Assembly: GCA_964527205.1 (NCBI GenBank)
Contig: CAZGQG010000004.1
Coordinates: 27,423-91,422, forward strand
Length of the DNA stretch: 64,000 bases
Origin: JARICQ01 sp964527205
GTDB lineage: Bacteria; Bacillota; Clostridia; Tissierellales; Tissierellaceae
Direction: 5' to 3'
The translations under genes were made by a program, and so were the position numbers. The notes under the pieces were generated by a model. It was not told where the DNA came from. It saw only the letters and a list, made by a program, of their open reading frames with translations, and did no database searches. Below, in pieces: positions 1 through 8,979 of the stretch (within the stretch, counting starts at the first letter, position 1; every line of letters begins with the position of its first letter).

Positions 1-393
1 CGCAGCACATTTATCGTTCATGGCAAAGGTTTTCACCGTACCATCTGTATCTATAGAAATCCCCTTAACGTCCTGACCACCAATATCTATAACTGCCTTA
101 ACATCAGGATTTGTAATATGAACTCCCATAGCATGGCAGCTGATTTCTGAGATGTTTTCATTGGCTTGAGGAACCTTATTACGTCCATATCCTGTACCTA
201 TTAGATAGTTTAAATCATGAAAGTCCTTAAGACCCACTTCTTCCAATACTGCTTCTAGGCTTAACCTAGCACTTTCCTCTGAGTTAATCTTACTCCTAAG
301 TGTATTGTGAGCTACAATCTTTCCCTCTTCATCTAAGATCACAGATTTTGTATATGTGGAGCCTACATCACATCCACCAAAATATTTTTTCAA
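1..393 (-). CDS. 2-hydroxyacyl-CoA dehydratase activator (BadF/HgdC-type ATPase), 3' end cut by window edge
   Basis: About 131 N-terminal residues are visible. The protein opens with an ASKHA-type phosphate-binding segment (GGCDVGSTYTKSVILDE) and later shows GTGYGRNKV and VIDIGGQDVK, the signature of the BadF/BadG/HgdC family. In that family a homodimer holding one [4Fe-4S] cluster hydrolyses ATP to push an electron into the dehydratase. Translation starts at a TTG at 391-393, preceded by AAGGAGG at good spacing. It follows the dehydratase subunit gene by 13 bp and is probably the last or second-to-last gene of a minus-strand operon. The cluster-binding cysteines and C-terminus lie outside the window. 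Confidence 0.9.
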   Translation of the reverse strand, partial: MKKYFGGCDVGSTYTKSVILDEEGKIVAHNTLRSKINSEESARLSLEAVLEEVGLKDFHDLNYLIGTGYGRNKVPQANENISEISCHAMGVHITNPDVKAVIDIGGQDVKGISIDTDGTVKTFAMNDKCAA

Positions 394-406
394 TTTAAAG
401 CCCTCC

Positions 407-1930
407 TTACCAAGTTTTTTCATCATCAAAGTCAACTAGTGTGGCATCAACTGGTTCTTCATTAAAGACAGTTTCCATATATCTATTAACTGATGCTCTC
501 ATTTCCTTTCTTGAAACAGTTCTAGGGTCCATTAGGTCATGGTCTACCCATATTAAATGAATTCCTCTTTCCCTGGCCTGCTCTTCAAAAAGACCTGTAA
601 GTCCTGACATGGTCTTGCATGAAATATGTCCAAACATTATAACCATATCCGCATTAAATTCCTCACATACCCTCCATAATTCATCAAGAACATTTACATA
701 GCCACCATTTGTATGTCTTCTCATTACCATTCTTTCATAGGTATGGGCCATATCCTTTAGGGATTCTTCCTTGTCTTCTGTGTTAAATAGCTTGGTGGAA
801 ACTAAACTCTCCATATCCACTAGAACATTTATACCCCAGCAATTTTCTGCCCAGGTAGAAAAATTACTATAATAATGGGCTGGTGGAGACCAGACTATGG
901 CGCGGTGTCTCATTTCCTTAGAGCATTTTTCTTTCTCCTTGTAGCCTTCCATCATAATCTTATTAACCTTTTTATCCAGTTCTAAAAATCTCTCATCCAT
1001 ACTTCCTGTTATAAGGGTGGAATACATCCTGTAAAGAGCAAGATTGGCTCCTGTTATTTGTGGATAATCAGTTTTGTTGATTTCCCACTTTTCAAGTTCA
1101 TATTCTGTTTCCTTATTGTACTGCTTCATACATCTAAAGTAATTGTCCCAATCAAAGGTCTCTCCTGTATTGTCTTCAATAAACTTTATACAATCCTTAA
1201 GGTCTTGAACTGCATATTCTTCTACTTCCTGTCCTAGATACCTTACAGGTAATCCTAGGGGAAAGGTTGGTAGATTAAAGTATCTGTTCTGAAAGGAGCT
1301 TGCCATTACAGATCCATCACAGGGCATACTGCTTGTAATATAGCATTTTCCAAGGATTGGATATTCATCAACCACTGCTACTCCTGCTTCACAGGCTGGC
1401 AGTGGACAAACATCTGCTGGCAAACCAAAGTTTTCAATAGCATCTAAATAAGGTATCATGCTGTGCTGGTCTATAATTGAAGATTGAAAAACAGGTACTA
1501 CCTGAGCTCCAATTCCTATTAAATTTGGAAAGCCTGCCATTAGGTGCTGAGGCATCATTTCATCAAATAAGACAATCCTATCTGAAAGATCATTGGCTCC
1601 AAATCTTTTGTCTGCCTTAAATAAATTTGAAATTATTCCTGTTGTATTTTTTATCATCATATTAAAATGCAAATGATTTATTCTTAAAGTTCTACCTCTA
1701 AGTCCCATAGAATGCCTATCAATAAAGGCTGGTGTAGAAAGATAGGAAGACATCCACCTGTAGTTAAATGCTCCCTTAGTAATTCTAATAGGGGCACTGG
1801 AAACAAATTTAGTCAGATCCTTCCAGGTTACAAGCCAACGATAAAAATCATACATAGTATCATTTAAACCTCTCCACTCCCTGCGCTTAAGATACATTTT
1901 CCCGTGGTATAGTTCACCAATCTTAGTCAT
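407..1930 (-). CDS. 2-hydroxyacyl-CoA dehydratase family subunit, HgdA-like (507 aa)
   Basis: Matches the 2-hydroxyacyl-CoA dehydratase D family (HgdA/FldB-like). Cys-rich segments with family character are CPLPACEAGV and the following KCYITSSMPCDGS, then a C-terminal region with MFGHISCKTMSGL, where a conserved cysteine ligates the [4Fe-4S] cluster. At 507 aa it is in the range of the larger subunit. It overlaps the second subunit gene by 8 bp and sits directly before the activator gene. Partners in the family remove water from (R)-2-hydroxyacyl-CoA through a ketyl radical. The substrate cannot be read from the sequence. The operon contains no CoA-transferase or 2-hydroxyacid dehydrogenase, which the known fermentative versions have, so the reaction may be different. 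Confidence 0.82.
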   Translation of the reverse strand: MTKIGELYHGKMYLKRREWRGLNDTMYDFYRWLVTWKDLTKFVSSAPIRITKGAFNYRWMSSYLSTPAFIDRHSMGLRGRTLRINHLHFNMMIKNTTGIISNLFKADKRFGANDLSDRIVLFDEMMPQHLMAGFPNLIGIGAQVVPVFQSSIIDQHSMIPYLDAIENFGLPADVCPLPACEAGVAVVDEYPILGKCYITSSMPCDGSVMASSFQNRYFNLPTFPLGLPVRYLGQEVEEYAVQDLKDCIKFIEDNTGETFDWDNYFRCMKQYNKETEYELEKWEINKTDYPQITGANLALYRMYSTLITGSMDERFLELDKKVNKIMMEGYKEKEKCSKEMRHRAIVWSPPAHYYSNFSTWAENCWGINVLVDMESLVSTKLFNTEDKEESLKDMAHTYERMVMRRHTNGGYVNVLDELWRVCEEFNADMVIMFGHISCKTMSGLTGLFEEQARERGIHLIWVDHDLMDPRTVSRKEMRASVNRYMETVFNEEPVDATLVDFDDEKTW

Positions 1931-3128
1931 GACTTAAGGCCTCCTTTTCTTTTTGAATCATTTTGATTTCAAGACTTTCAACAAATGCCTGTATTCTTGT
2001 ACGGAGCTGTCCTGAACCTCTTGCCATATAAGGGCGGTCTAGAGATAGGACTGGATATCCAAACTCTGTATTCATTACATGACTTGCCAGGGTTCTTTCA
2101 TAGCCCCAATAATCACAGAACTTTATCTGTTCATAGATTATTCCATCTGCCTTGAACTTCTTTGCATAATGATCAACCATGTCGTACCTTTGGTCAATTT
2201 TCTCCTTGCTCATATATCTAGGACACTGGCTTTGTTCCAGGTACTGCCTACAAATTGCTGTAAGTACATCTTCACCCTCTGGTAGGTTGATCTCCTGTCT
2301 ACCTGGGAAGGATCCAAAGCAAAACCTATCAGCAACTATAAGAGCTCCAGATTCTTCTATTAGCTGGGTTAATTCTGGGTCATCTATCTCACTTCCCACT
2401 AAAACCACTCTTGCTCGAAAATTCTTTTTCGTATCTCTTTCCCTATTCCTAACTTCTTCTAGAGTTTCCCTAAGCTTATCTACAATAAGATACTTGGGAC
2501 AACAATAGGTCACTAGATTTAGAATATGGAACTCATAACCGCTTATAGGAGGATTGTCCTCTGTTCTAAATTCTCCTATCTCAGTAATTAGCCTGCAAAC
2601 CTCATTATGCATTTCCAAAGACTTTCTTATTGCCTCATCCGATGTATCCACCCCTAGTTTTTCCTTTAGGGGATCTAAGACCCTAAGTCTAATTTGTCCC
2701 ACATAATGGGCTATGGCATGCTCATCTACCTTGTAGGGTATGTCAACATGGGATATAAAGAAATTTTCCTTATCAATTAGCTCTAATAGTTCAATATTCT
2801 CCATTGCCCTGTTCATCTGAGCACAGGCATCAACACCTGCAATAGCATCTATAAAGTTATATCCCCCTTCAATGGACCTTTCTAATAGGGCCCTACAGTA
2901 CTCACAGGTATAGTTGGACATATAGTAAGTAGCTATATCTAGGGAGCCTGTTCTTGGAGCTCTCATTCGTAAAGAAAAACAATTGTCAAGATTTAAAAGT
3001 ACTTCCGGCATATGAAAACATGTATAAGCAATGGCCAGCTTTCCTTCTCCCTGAGCCTGCCTTATTAAATCATTATTTGCATCCTGTAATAAGCCTTCAA
3101 AGTAATACAAATGTTTTAAGTCTTTCAC
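1923..3128 (-). CDS. 2-hydroxyacyl-CoA dehydratase family subunit, HgdB-like (401 aa)
   Basis: Second dehydratase-family subunit, with length typical of the beta subunit (about 380-420 aa). Cysteine motifs visible are CFHMPEVLL near residue 37, NYTCEYC near 72-79, DACAQMNR near 100 and TYCCPKY near 208. The start is a GTG with GAAAGGAGA upstream. It is translationally coupled (8 bp overlap) to the larger subunit. The neighbouring CooC-like ATPase ends 14 bp upstream of its start, so all are co-transcribed. The two subunits may form the radical dehydratase or a related reductase such as the double-cubane-cluster proteins; sequence alone does not separate these. Confidence 0.8.
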   Translation of the reverse strand: MKDLKHLYYFEGLLQDANNDLIRQAQGEGKLAIAYTCFHMPEVLLNLDNCFSLRMRAPRTGSLDIATYYMSNYTCEYCRALLERSIEGGYNFIDAIAGVDACAQMNRAMENIELLELIDKENFFISHVDIPYKVDEHAIAHYVGQIRLRVLDPLKEKLGVDTSDEAIRKSLEMHNEVCRLITEIGEFRTEDNPPISGYEFHILNLVTYCCPKYLIVDKLRETLEEVRNRERDTKKNFRARVVLVGSEIDDPELTQLIEESGALIVADRFCFGSFPGRQEINLPEGEDVLTAICRQYLEQSQCPRYMSKEKIDQRYDMVDHYAKKFKADGIIYEQIKFCDYWGYERTLASHVMNTEFGYPVLSLDRPYMARGSGQLRTRIQAFVESLEIKMIQKEKEALSHD

Positions 3129-3142
3129 TGGATTCTCCTTTC

Positions 3143-3904
3143 TTAAATCTCTAATTTTTCAAGAGCTTCTACAACTCCTAGAACTACATTGGAATCATCT
3201 GGAAGATTAAAGATGCTTTTTCCCTGAATGTCAAAGGATGCAAGGTTTTTATCTTCCTCTATATAGGTAAGGATAGGTATACCCTCAGTCTTAATATAGT
3301 CCTTTAAGGATATATCTCCCACACGATTAACTATTACACCAACCTCTTCATACATTACTAGCTCATCTGCTACTTTTTTAATGGTCTTAACTACCTGGGT
3401 ACCCTTCTTGCTAGGATCTGTAATTAGGAGCAAGTGAGTAACCTTGTCCATAACCCTACGATTAACCTGTTCAATTCCTGCCTCACCATCAATTACCACA
3501 TAATCAAATTCCTGGGAAAGCATGCTTATTACATCCTTTAAATAAGCATTGATCTTGCAATAGCAACCTGTTGATTCAGGACGTCCTATGGCTAAAAATG
3601 CAAAACCATCCTTTTCAACTATGGTGTCAAAGATCTTAAATCTGGCATCTCCAAGGATTTCAATAGCATCCTTAGGATTTCCATCCTCTACATTTTGTAC
3701 AATAGATTTTCTTATATCATCTAGGGTGTTTTCTGGGTCAATATTTAGAGCAGTAGAAAGACCTATTGCTGGGTCTGCATCAATGGCTAAGATGCGTGAC
3801 TCTGGATACTTGGCTACTAGAGTCTTTACTATTGAAGCTGATACTGATGTTTTACCAACTCCACCCTTTCCTGCTACAGCTATAATTTTTGCTTGTTTTT
3901 CCAT
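3143..3904 (-). CDS. CooC-like MinD/ParA-family ATPase (253 aa)
   Basis: A deviant Walker A motif, GKGGVGKTS, lies at residues 12-20, the DADPA Walker A' region at 42-46, and a C-x-C pair (Cys114, Cys116) in GCYCK, the arrangement seen in CooC nickel-insertion ATPases of CO dehydrogenase. In that family the CxC pairs bind metal across the dimer interface and ATP hydrolysis drives cofactor insertion. No CO dehydrogenase is visible here. The gene is wedged between the flavin/Fe-S reductase and the dehydratase subunits, 24 bp after the former. I infer a maturation or cluster-assembly role for one of these enzymes. The start ATG follows GGAGGAGA. Confidence 0.85.
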   Translation of the reverse strand: MEKQAKIIAVAGKGGVGKTSVSASIVKTLVAKYPESRILAIDADPAIGLSTALNIDPENTLDDIRKSIVQNVEDGNPKDAIEILGDARFKIFDTIVEKDGFAFLAIGRPESTGCYCKINAYLKDVISMLSQEFDYVVIDGEAGIEQVNRRVMDKVTHLLLITDPSKKGTQVVKTIKKVADELVMYEEVGVIVNRVGDISLKDYIKTEGIPILTYIEEDKNLASFDIQGKSIFNLPDDSNVVLGVVEALEKLEI

Positions 3905-3928
3905 AGTTCTCCTCCTATATTTTAATTT

Positions 3929-6202
3929 TTAAATCTTCCTTGCAAGATTATAAGCTGCACGGCTTCCTTCTAGTACCCTACCAGCACGGTGACTATCCCC
4001 AATATTATAAACTTCCTTGGCTACAAAGTCTTTTTGAGCTTGGAAATACAGGCTTTCATCAGCCCTTCCTCCCATTGCCAGTACAACAAGGTCTGCATCT
4101 ATACTCTCATCCCTGGTCTCATCTCCAATTTTCTTTTCCATTGGATTTGGAATGTTAACAGGTAGAAGTGGTTCCCAAGTATTGTATGGGTTTGGTACTC
4201 CCTTTGAAATATTTCTGCTAATATGAACCTTGCTTTCATCAAAGGATACAACCTTAGCACAGTTAATAAGTTCTACATTTTCCTTGTTTAGGTAATAAAT
4301 CAAATGTCCACGGTTGGCTGTACATACTCCCTCCATGAAGTTTGGCAACATCTCTACAACCTTTACATCCTTGTCATATTCATATTTCAACCAATAAGCT
4401 GTTTCACAACCTACAACTCCACCACCAATTACCACTATCTTCTTAGCATCTCCCATAAGTTCAGGATTAGATAGGAGGTCTGTAGCTTGTACAGTCTTTA
4501 TCTTCTCTATACCTGGCATCCTAGGATTAATATCCTGGGTTCCATAGGCAAATACTACTGAATCATAGTCTTGGTCCTTTAACCAATCAGAACTTACCTC
4601 AGTCTCATATCTCATTTTAAAGTTAGGGTTTTCCTCAGCTAATTCAACCTGATTTTCTAGGTATTTTAGATAGTTTTCAAATTCATATTTGATCTTAGGT
4701 ACACTACCTGGTCTAACCCTTCCCCCTATTTTTCCACTTTTTTCAATTAAATCTACCTTATGGCCACGCTTTGCAGCTGTTGTAGCAAAGAGAACTCCTG
4801 TAGGTCCAGCTCCTACTACAGCAATGTTTTTGACCCTTTCTGGTTCTCCAGGGATTTCAGGCATTACATCTTCAAATCCAGTACGTGGATTTACTGCACA
4901 CTGTGGATGTCCACCTTCAACAAATTCATTGATACAACCTTCCTGACAACCAATACAAGGTATTATCTCTTCCACATCTCCTGCATAGGCCTTGTTAGCC
5001 CACTCTGGATCTGCAAGCAATGGACGAGCAAGCATTACCATATCGCAACTTCCATCCCTAAGTGCCTTCTCAGCAAGGTCTGGATAGCCTAGCTTACCAA
5101 CAGCAACTATAGGAACTTCTAATCCCATATTGGATTTTATATCTCTAGCCTTAAAGTATTCCTTAGCTGTACGTGATATATCTAAGAAGCATCCTGCAGG
5201 CATTCCAGCTGGAGGATGAGGTAACCACCAGTTATCATAGCAACCAAGGTCTACGTCAAACATATCTACTCCTGCCTTAACTAGATTTTCCATATAATCT
5301 AGGGTATCTGCTATGGTTCTTCCATCCTTAAATTTCTTTAGGGAATTGACCTTATCCATATCCTCTCCGTAAGTCTCATTAAGTGCCAATGAAAGGTCTA
5401 TACGGTACATAATTGGATATCTGTCTCCTACTCTTTCTCTCATTTCCTTTACAATATCAATACCAAATCTCTGCCAATCAGAATATTTTCCTATCTTTCT
5501 ACGATTAAAAGCTGTATTAGTCATTTGATCTAGAAGATAGCCCTCATGACCATGGAGATATACTCCATCAAGTCCACATTCCTTAGCATCTGCTGCTGCT
5601 TGACCACAATTTTTTACAATTTTATTTAATTTAGAATCCGATAATCTTAGGCATGGAACCTGTGGTATATAGAAATTGGGATTAAAAGATGCTGATCTTG
5701 GAAATTTCATTTCATTTACCAAACAAGTTGGAGGGCCTACACGTCCTAGACCTGGTGTAATTTGAATAAAGATTTTACTTCCATAAGAATGTACTCCCTG
5801 GGCAAGATCACGCCAACCTGCAAATACAGTACGGGATCTATCTATACGTGGAAACATTGTAAGATCTCCAGATTCAGTTAGGGACTTATCTATACCATGA
5901 CTTACTGGAATTAAACCAGTAGTAAGTAATCCTGTCCCACCCTTGGCTCTGGCAAAAAAGTATTGAAGCATCTTTGCATTGGGTCTGCCTGTTTCATCAC
6001 ACATATTCACATTTCCCATAGGTCCCATTACTATACGATTCTTAAGAGTAATATTATTTACCCTAATAGGAGAAAACAAGGTTTCATAGGGATACATTTC
6101 CTTGGTCATTCTGGCTGTGCTGCCTGCCTCATTTTCATTCTCTTCCTGGACCCAATTACCATAACTGTTAATTAAATCCTGAACTAATTGATCTTTTTTC
6201 AA
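3929..6202 (-). CDS. Old-yellow-enzyme-type Fe-S flavoprotein, enoate / 2,4-dienoyl-CoA reductase-like
   Basis: Three parts are visible: an unusual N-terminal extension of about 40 residues, an OYE TIM barrel (about 40-410, with VNNITLKNRIVMGPM), and a four-cysteine cluster site C-x2-C-x3-C-x11-C (Cys419, 422, 426, 438, numbered from the GTG). After these come an FAD dinucleotide fold (VVGAGPTG near 465) and a second nucleotide fold (VVIGGGVVGCE near 600). This is the FldZ/FadH/BaiCD architecture that reduces an activated C=C bond with NADH. At about 757 aa it is longer than the common 650-680 aa. TTG at 6200-6202 has AAGGGG at 8-nt spacing, so I prefer it over the GTG at 6211. The product of the dehydratase (an enoyl-CoA or enoate) would be a natural substrate. 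Confidence 0.85.
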   Translation of the reverse strand: MKKDQLVQDLINSYGNWVQEENENEAGSTARMTKEMYPYETLFSPIRVNNITLKNRIVMGPMGNVNMCDETGRPNAKMLQYFFARAKGGTGLLTTGLIPVSHGIDKSLTESGDLTMFPRIDRSRTVFAGWRDLAQGVHSYGSKIFIQITPGLGRVGPPTCLVNEMKFPRSASFNPNFYIPQVPCLRLSDSKLNKIVKNCGQAAADAKECGLDGVYLHGHEGYLLDQMTNTAFNRRKIGKYSDWQRFGIDIVKEMRERVGDRYPIMYRIDLSLALNETYGEDMDKVNSLKKFKDGRTIADTLDYMENLVKAGVDMFDVDLGCYDNWWLPHPPAGMPAGCFLDISRTAKEYFKARDIKSNMGLEVPIVAVGKLGYPDLAEKALRDGSCDMVMLARPLLADPEWANKAYAGDVEEIIPCIGCQEGCINEFVEGGHPQCAVNPRTGFEDVMPEIPGEPERVKNIAVVGAGPTGVLFATTAAKRGHKVDLIEKSGKIGGRVRPGSVPKIKYEFENYLKYLENQVELAEENPNFKMRYETEVSSDWLKDQDYDSVVFAYGTQDINPRMPGIEKIKTVQATDLLSNPELMGDAKKIVVIGGGVVGCETAYWLKYEYDKDVKVVEMLPNFMEGVCTANRGHLIYYLNKENVELINCAKVVSFDESKVHISRNISKGVPNPYNTWEPLLPVNIPNPMEKKIGDETRDESIDADLVVLAMGGRADESLYFQAQKDFVAKEVYNIGDSHRAGRVLEGSRAAYNLARKI

Positions 6203-6253
6203 GACATTCACCCCTTATTTTTATGTTAATATTTTAACATTTCAAAGTAAAAA

Positions 6254-6856
6254 TTATTTTTTATAAGCTTCTAAGTAATTTGTAATGATCTTCCTGCAAT
6301 AGTTTCTAAGTTCATAGGAGCCTTTGTTTTGACACCAATTATAGATTACTCCTCGGGAAATCATTAGTAGTTCTGATGTTATATCCTCTGCATCTTCCGA
6401 CTTTGTAATGAGTCCCTTGTCCTGGGCTTGGATAACGAGTTGAAGTAGGCCCTGAGGCAAACCTCTGTCAGACTTTAGAAAAAAGTCAACTCCCTCTGTG
6501 ATTTGAGCCCTGTAAAGCTCAATCATTAAATCAATTCCTACATCAATTGCATAAAGCATTTGATAGTCAATATATTCTAAAATCCTTCCAAATTCATCCT
6601 CACTCTTTAACTTTCCGATAATGTTTTCCTTAAAAAAATTGTCACATTCTCCGTAGCCTTCTACTATTAAATCCTGTTTGCTTTTAAAGTGATGATAAAA
6701 AGAACCTATAGAAACCCCTGCTTCAGTGCAAATAGTTTCAACGCTTAGTTCATCATAGGTATAATCCTTGCTAAGTCTCTTTGCTGTTTTCATAATGTGA
6801 TCTTTTGTTGCCTTTGCTTGTAACTGTCTACTTGTTAAGCTTTCTCTAGCCTCCAC
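6254..6856 (-). CDS. TetR/AcrR-family transcriptional regulator
   Basis: The N-terminal TetR DNA-binding domain is clear: helix-turn-helix AGVSIGSFYHHFKSKQDLI at about residues 45-65. A variable ligand-binding domain follows. The reading frame is open to an ATG at 6871, but GGGGAGG lies inside that extension and is 5 nt before the GTG at 6854-6856, so I chose the GTG (200 aa). It is first in the minus-strand operon, 51 bp before the reductase gene. Perfect and imperfect palindromes just upstream (6885-6924) suggest it represses its own operon, presumably relieved by the pathway substrate. Confidence 0.85.
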   Translation of the reverse strand: MEARESLTSRQLQAKATKDHIMKTAKRLSKDYTYDELSVETICTEAGVSIGSFYHHFKSKQDLIVEGYGECDNFFKENIIGKLKSEDEFGRILEYIDYQMLYAIDVGIDLMIELYRAQITEGVDFFLKSDRGLPQGLLQLVIQAQDKGLITKSEDAEDITSELLMISRGVIYNWCQNKGSYELRNYCRKIITNYLEAYKK

Positions 6857-6884
6857 CATGACCTCCCCCATAGATTTATTTTCA

Positions 6885-6924
6885 CAGAATCAATTCATAG
6901 AACTCATTCGCAGAATGCATTCTG
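6885..6924. promoter_or_regulatory. Tandem palindromic operator upstream of the TetR gene
   Basis: A perfect 14-bp palindrome CAGAATGCATTCTG lies at 6911-6924, and a related imperfect site CAGAATCAATTC at 6885-6896, 26 bp apart start to start. Both are within 70 bp of the regulator start. Palindromes of this size upstream of a TetR gene are typical autoregulatory operators; binding is inferred. Confidence 0.6.
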
Positions 6925-7018
6925 TTAGATTTAAACCAAATAGATCATATTGTTATTTTATTTACAAGCCTTATTATTATTTATTTTCAGTATTTTCAGT
7001 AAAATTTCCCAGCAAATG

Positions 7019-7040
7019 AAAAAACAGCCCCTAAGGGCTG
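7019..7040 (-). terminator. Rho-independent terminator
   Basis: On the minus strand CAGCCC-TTAG-GGGCTG is followed directly by TTTTTT. It lies just downstream of the TPR protein gene stop and upstream of the tetR operon region. Confidence 0.8.
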
Positions 7041-7074
7041 CTTGGATTCTTCTTTTATATTAGATCTTATACTC

Positions 7075-7806
7075 TTATCTTAATTTCTCATGGGATAGCT
7101 TGGCTGAATATAGTTTATTGCCTTCCCTAGCTATTCTTCCATACTTTGATTTTGCCCCTTCAATATTTCCTTGTTTTTCATCAATAATTGCTAGATCAAA
7201 GAGAATTTCTAGTTCTAATCTTTTACTGATCTTATCCTTAGGGTATTTCTCAAATCTTTCCCTACTCCTCTCATAATCACCTTCATATAAGTATTTATTA
7301 GCCATGAGAAGGTCCATCAATTGTTCAGCTAGCTTGTCCTTTACCTTGTATTCCTTAGCCCTATTATATATTTCCTCTGCCTTATCATATTCTTCTAAGT
7401 TATAATAGGCTAGCATAAGAGTATTATAGTAGCTTAATATTGACTTGTTTGCCCTAGGCAAATGATCTTCCTCAACTTCCTCCAAAAATTCCAGGGCTTT
7501 TTCATATTTTCCCAGACTTAAATATCCAAAGGCCAAGTCCAAATTATAAAGACTATTTATCTGCTTGTTTTTTCCTCTATACTTATAGGTTTTATGACTT
7601 GCTTGGATAAATCCTTCAGGATCTAGGTCACTTTCAAGTATTCCATATCTTTTCCTCTGTCCATAGTTTATATAAATTATATATCCTAAAGTTACTATAA
7701 GAACAGTTGTTATACCCCCAACTAGAAATGATAGGTCTAGTATATAATTTGTAAAAATTGTTATTATTAAAGTTATAGCAATTAAAATATATTTATTCAC
7801 CATCAT
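7075..7806 (-). CDS. Membrane-anchored TPR-repeat protein, unknown function
   Basis: The first 50 residues form two hydrophobic segments (about 5-20 and 24-48), giving a membrane anchor. The remainder is charged, alpha-helical and repetitive, with tetratricopeptide-like units such as NLDLAFGYLSLGKYEKALEF, YNTLMLAYYNLEEYDKAEEI and FDLAIIDEKQGNIEGAKSKY. TPR arrays bind protein partners; none can be identified. RBS GAGGTGG precedes the ATG. The gene begins just 46 bp after the Gre-factor stop, so the two could be co-transcribed. A terminator follows. Confidence 0.7.
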   Translation of the reverse strand: MMVNKYILIAITLIITIFTNYILDLSFLVGGITTVLIVTLGYIIYINYGQRKRYGILESDLDPEGFIQASHKTYKYRGKNKQINSLYNLDLAFGYLSLGKYEKALEFLEEVEEDHLPRANKSILSYYNTLMLAYYNLEEYDKAEEIYNRAKEYKVKDKLAEQLMDLLMANKYLYEGDYERSRERFEKYPKDKISKRLELEILFDLAIIDEKQGNIEGAKSKYGRIAREGNKLYSAKLSHEKLR

Positions 7807-7851
7807 GGCTAATCCACCTCTTATGCTTTATTATTTTAATCCTTGCCCTTC

Positions 7852-8325
7852 TTATAGGATATCTAAAATCTCAATCTCCATATTTCCATCAGGAGTTTCT
7901 ATGCTTACCTTGTCCCCTAATCCTTTCCCCAAAAGAGCTCTTCCTATGGGAGAATCTATTGATATATTATGTTTTAGGGGATTTGCATCTAATTTTCCTA
8001 CTAATCTATAGCTTTCTCTTTCTCCATCAGGAACTTCCATAAAGCTTACAAGGCTTCCAATAACTACTTCCTTGTTTTCCTCTTCTCTAGGCTGGATAAT
8101 AATCTCTGCCCTGTCCAGAATATCTTGAATTTCTATTATCCTCTCTCTTATCTGGGCCTGTTCTTCCAGGGATTCATCAAAGGATATATTATCTGAAAAA
8201 TCACAGAAACCTCTAAGATATTTAATCTTATCCCTTATCTCTCCTTGTTTTTCATCCCTTAAATAAGCTAATTCTTCTTCCAGTTCTTCCTTGGTCTCTT
8301 TTGTTATAGGATATTTGTCCTCCAT
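7852..8325 (-). CDS. GreA/GreB-family transcription elongation factor
   Basis: The N-terminal coiled coil of about 75 residues carries the acidic tip region (SDNISFDESLEEQAQI, corresponding to the NAEYxAAxExQ motif of GreA). The C-terminal FKBP-like domain has the family end SPIGRALLGKGLGDKVSIETPDG. Gre factors insert the coiled coil into the RNA polymerase secondary channel and stimulate cleavage of backtracked RNA. The start is set at the ATG 8323-8325, which has AAAGGGG at 8-nt spacing; an upstream in-frame GTG overlaps that ribosome site. The match to the NAEY tip is weaker than in housekeeping GreA, so this is probably an additional paralogue. Confidence 0.8.
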   Translation of the reverse strand: MEDKYPITKETKEELEEELAYLRDEKQGEIRDKIKYLRGFCDFSDNISFDESLEEQAQIRERIIEIQDILDRAEIIIQPREEENKEVVIGSLVSFMEVPDGERESYRLVGKLDANPLKHNISIDSPIGRALLGKGLGDKVSIETPDGNMEIEILDIL

Positions 8326-8363
8326 ATAAATCACCCCTTTATAATCTATTTACTGAATAAACT

Positions 8364-8888
8364 TTAAGTGTTTTTACTTAGTTTCCTTATTGGTTTTTTA
8401 AGTATAATAAATATAATATAGCCTAGCACTGCTCCCAATGTATTGTTAATCAGATCAGTCACATCAAAGGAGCGGTGATTTAAGAGAAATATTGTCATCA
8501 TCAATTGGGTTAGCTCTATAGATAGGCTAAATAAGAATCCAGCTCCTACCACCCTTATTAGATTTATATTTTTCTTTAAAAGTGAGTATAAAAATCCAAA
8601 GGGTATGGTCATTATTATATTTAAAACAACTTCTTTAAGAGCTCCTGATCTACCTAGGATTAAATCATTATAGGGTTTAATATTTCCATAGGAAAACTCT
8701 ATAGAACTATGATATTTCCATTTAAGATCAAATGTCCAGTCTATAGGCAGTATAGTTAAAAACAATACAAAGCATATGTAAACAAAAAACAAATTCCTAA
8801 ATATTAATTCCCCTCCCTTATAGTCCTTCCATTTGTTAAAGTATATAAGAAGATACACCACTATTAATCCTATTATAGACCAGAACAT
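8364..8888 (-). CDS. VanZ-like family membrane protein
   Basis: Four to five hydrophobic helices are present, with the VanZ-family landmarks NIIMTIPFGFLYSLL, LFSLSIELTQLMM and SFDVTDLINNTLGAVLGYIIF. VanZ gives low-level teicoplanin resistance in enterococci, but most clostridial members have no tested function. I place the start at ATG 8886-8888 after GGTGGTGA. The frame stays open to 8903 through TTG/GTG codons without a better ribosome site. It follows on the same strand as the damaged SdpI-like gene. Confidence 0.8.
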   Translation of the reverse strand: MFWSIIGLIVVYLLIYFNKWKDYKGGELIFRNLFFVYICFVLFLTILPIDWTFDLKWKYHSSIEFSYGNIKPYNDLILGRSGALKEVVLNIIMTIPFGFLYSLLKKNINLIRVVGAGFLFSLSIELTQLMMTIFLLNHRSFDVTDLINNTLGAVLGYIIFIILKKPIRKLSKNT

Positions 8889-8979
8889 TCTCTTCACCAC
8901 CAATTTTTTGTTATTCTTTCTGTCTTTATTTATCTACTATCCTATAAGGAAATTATAAGAATTCAATATATTGACAAAA

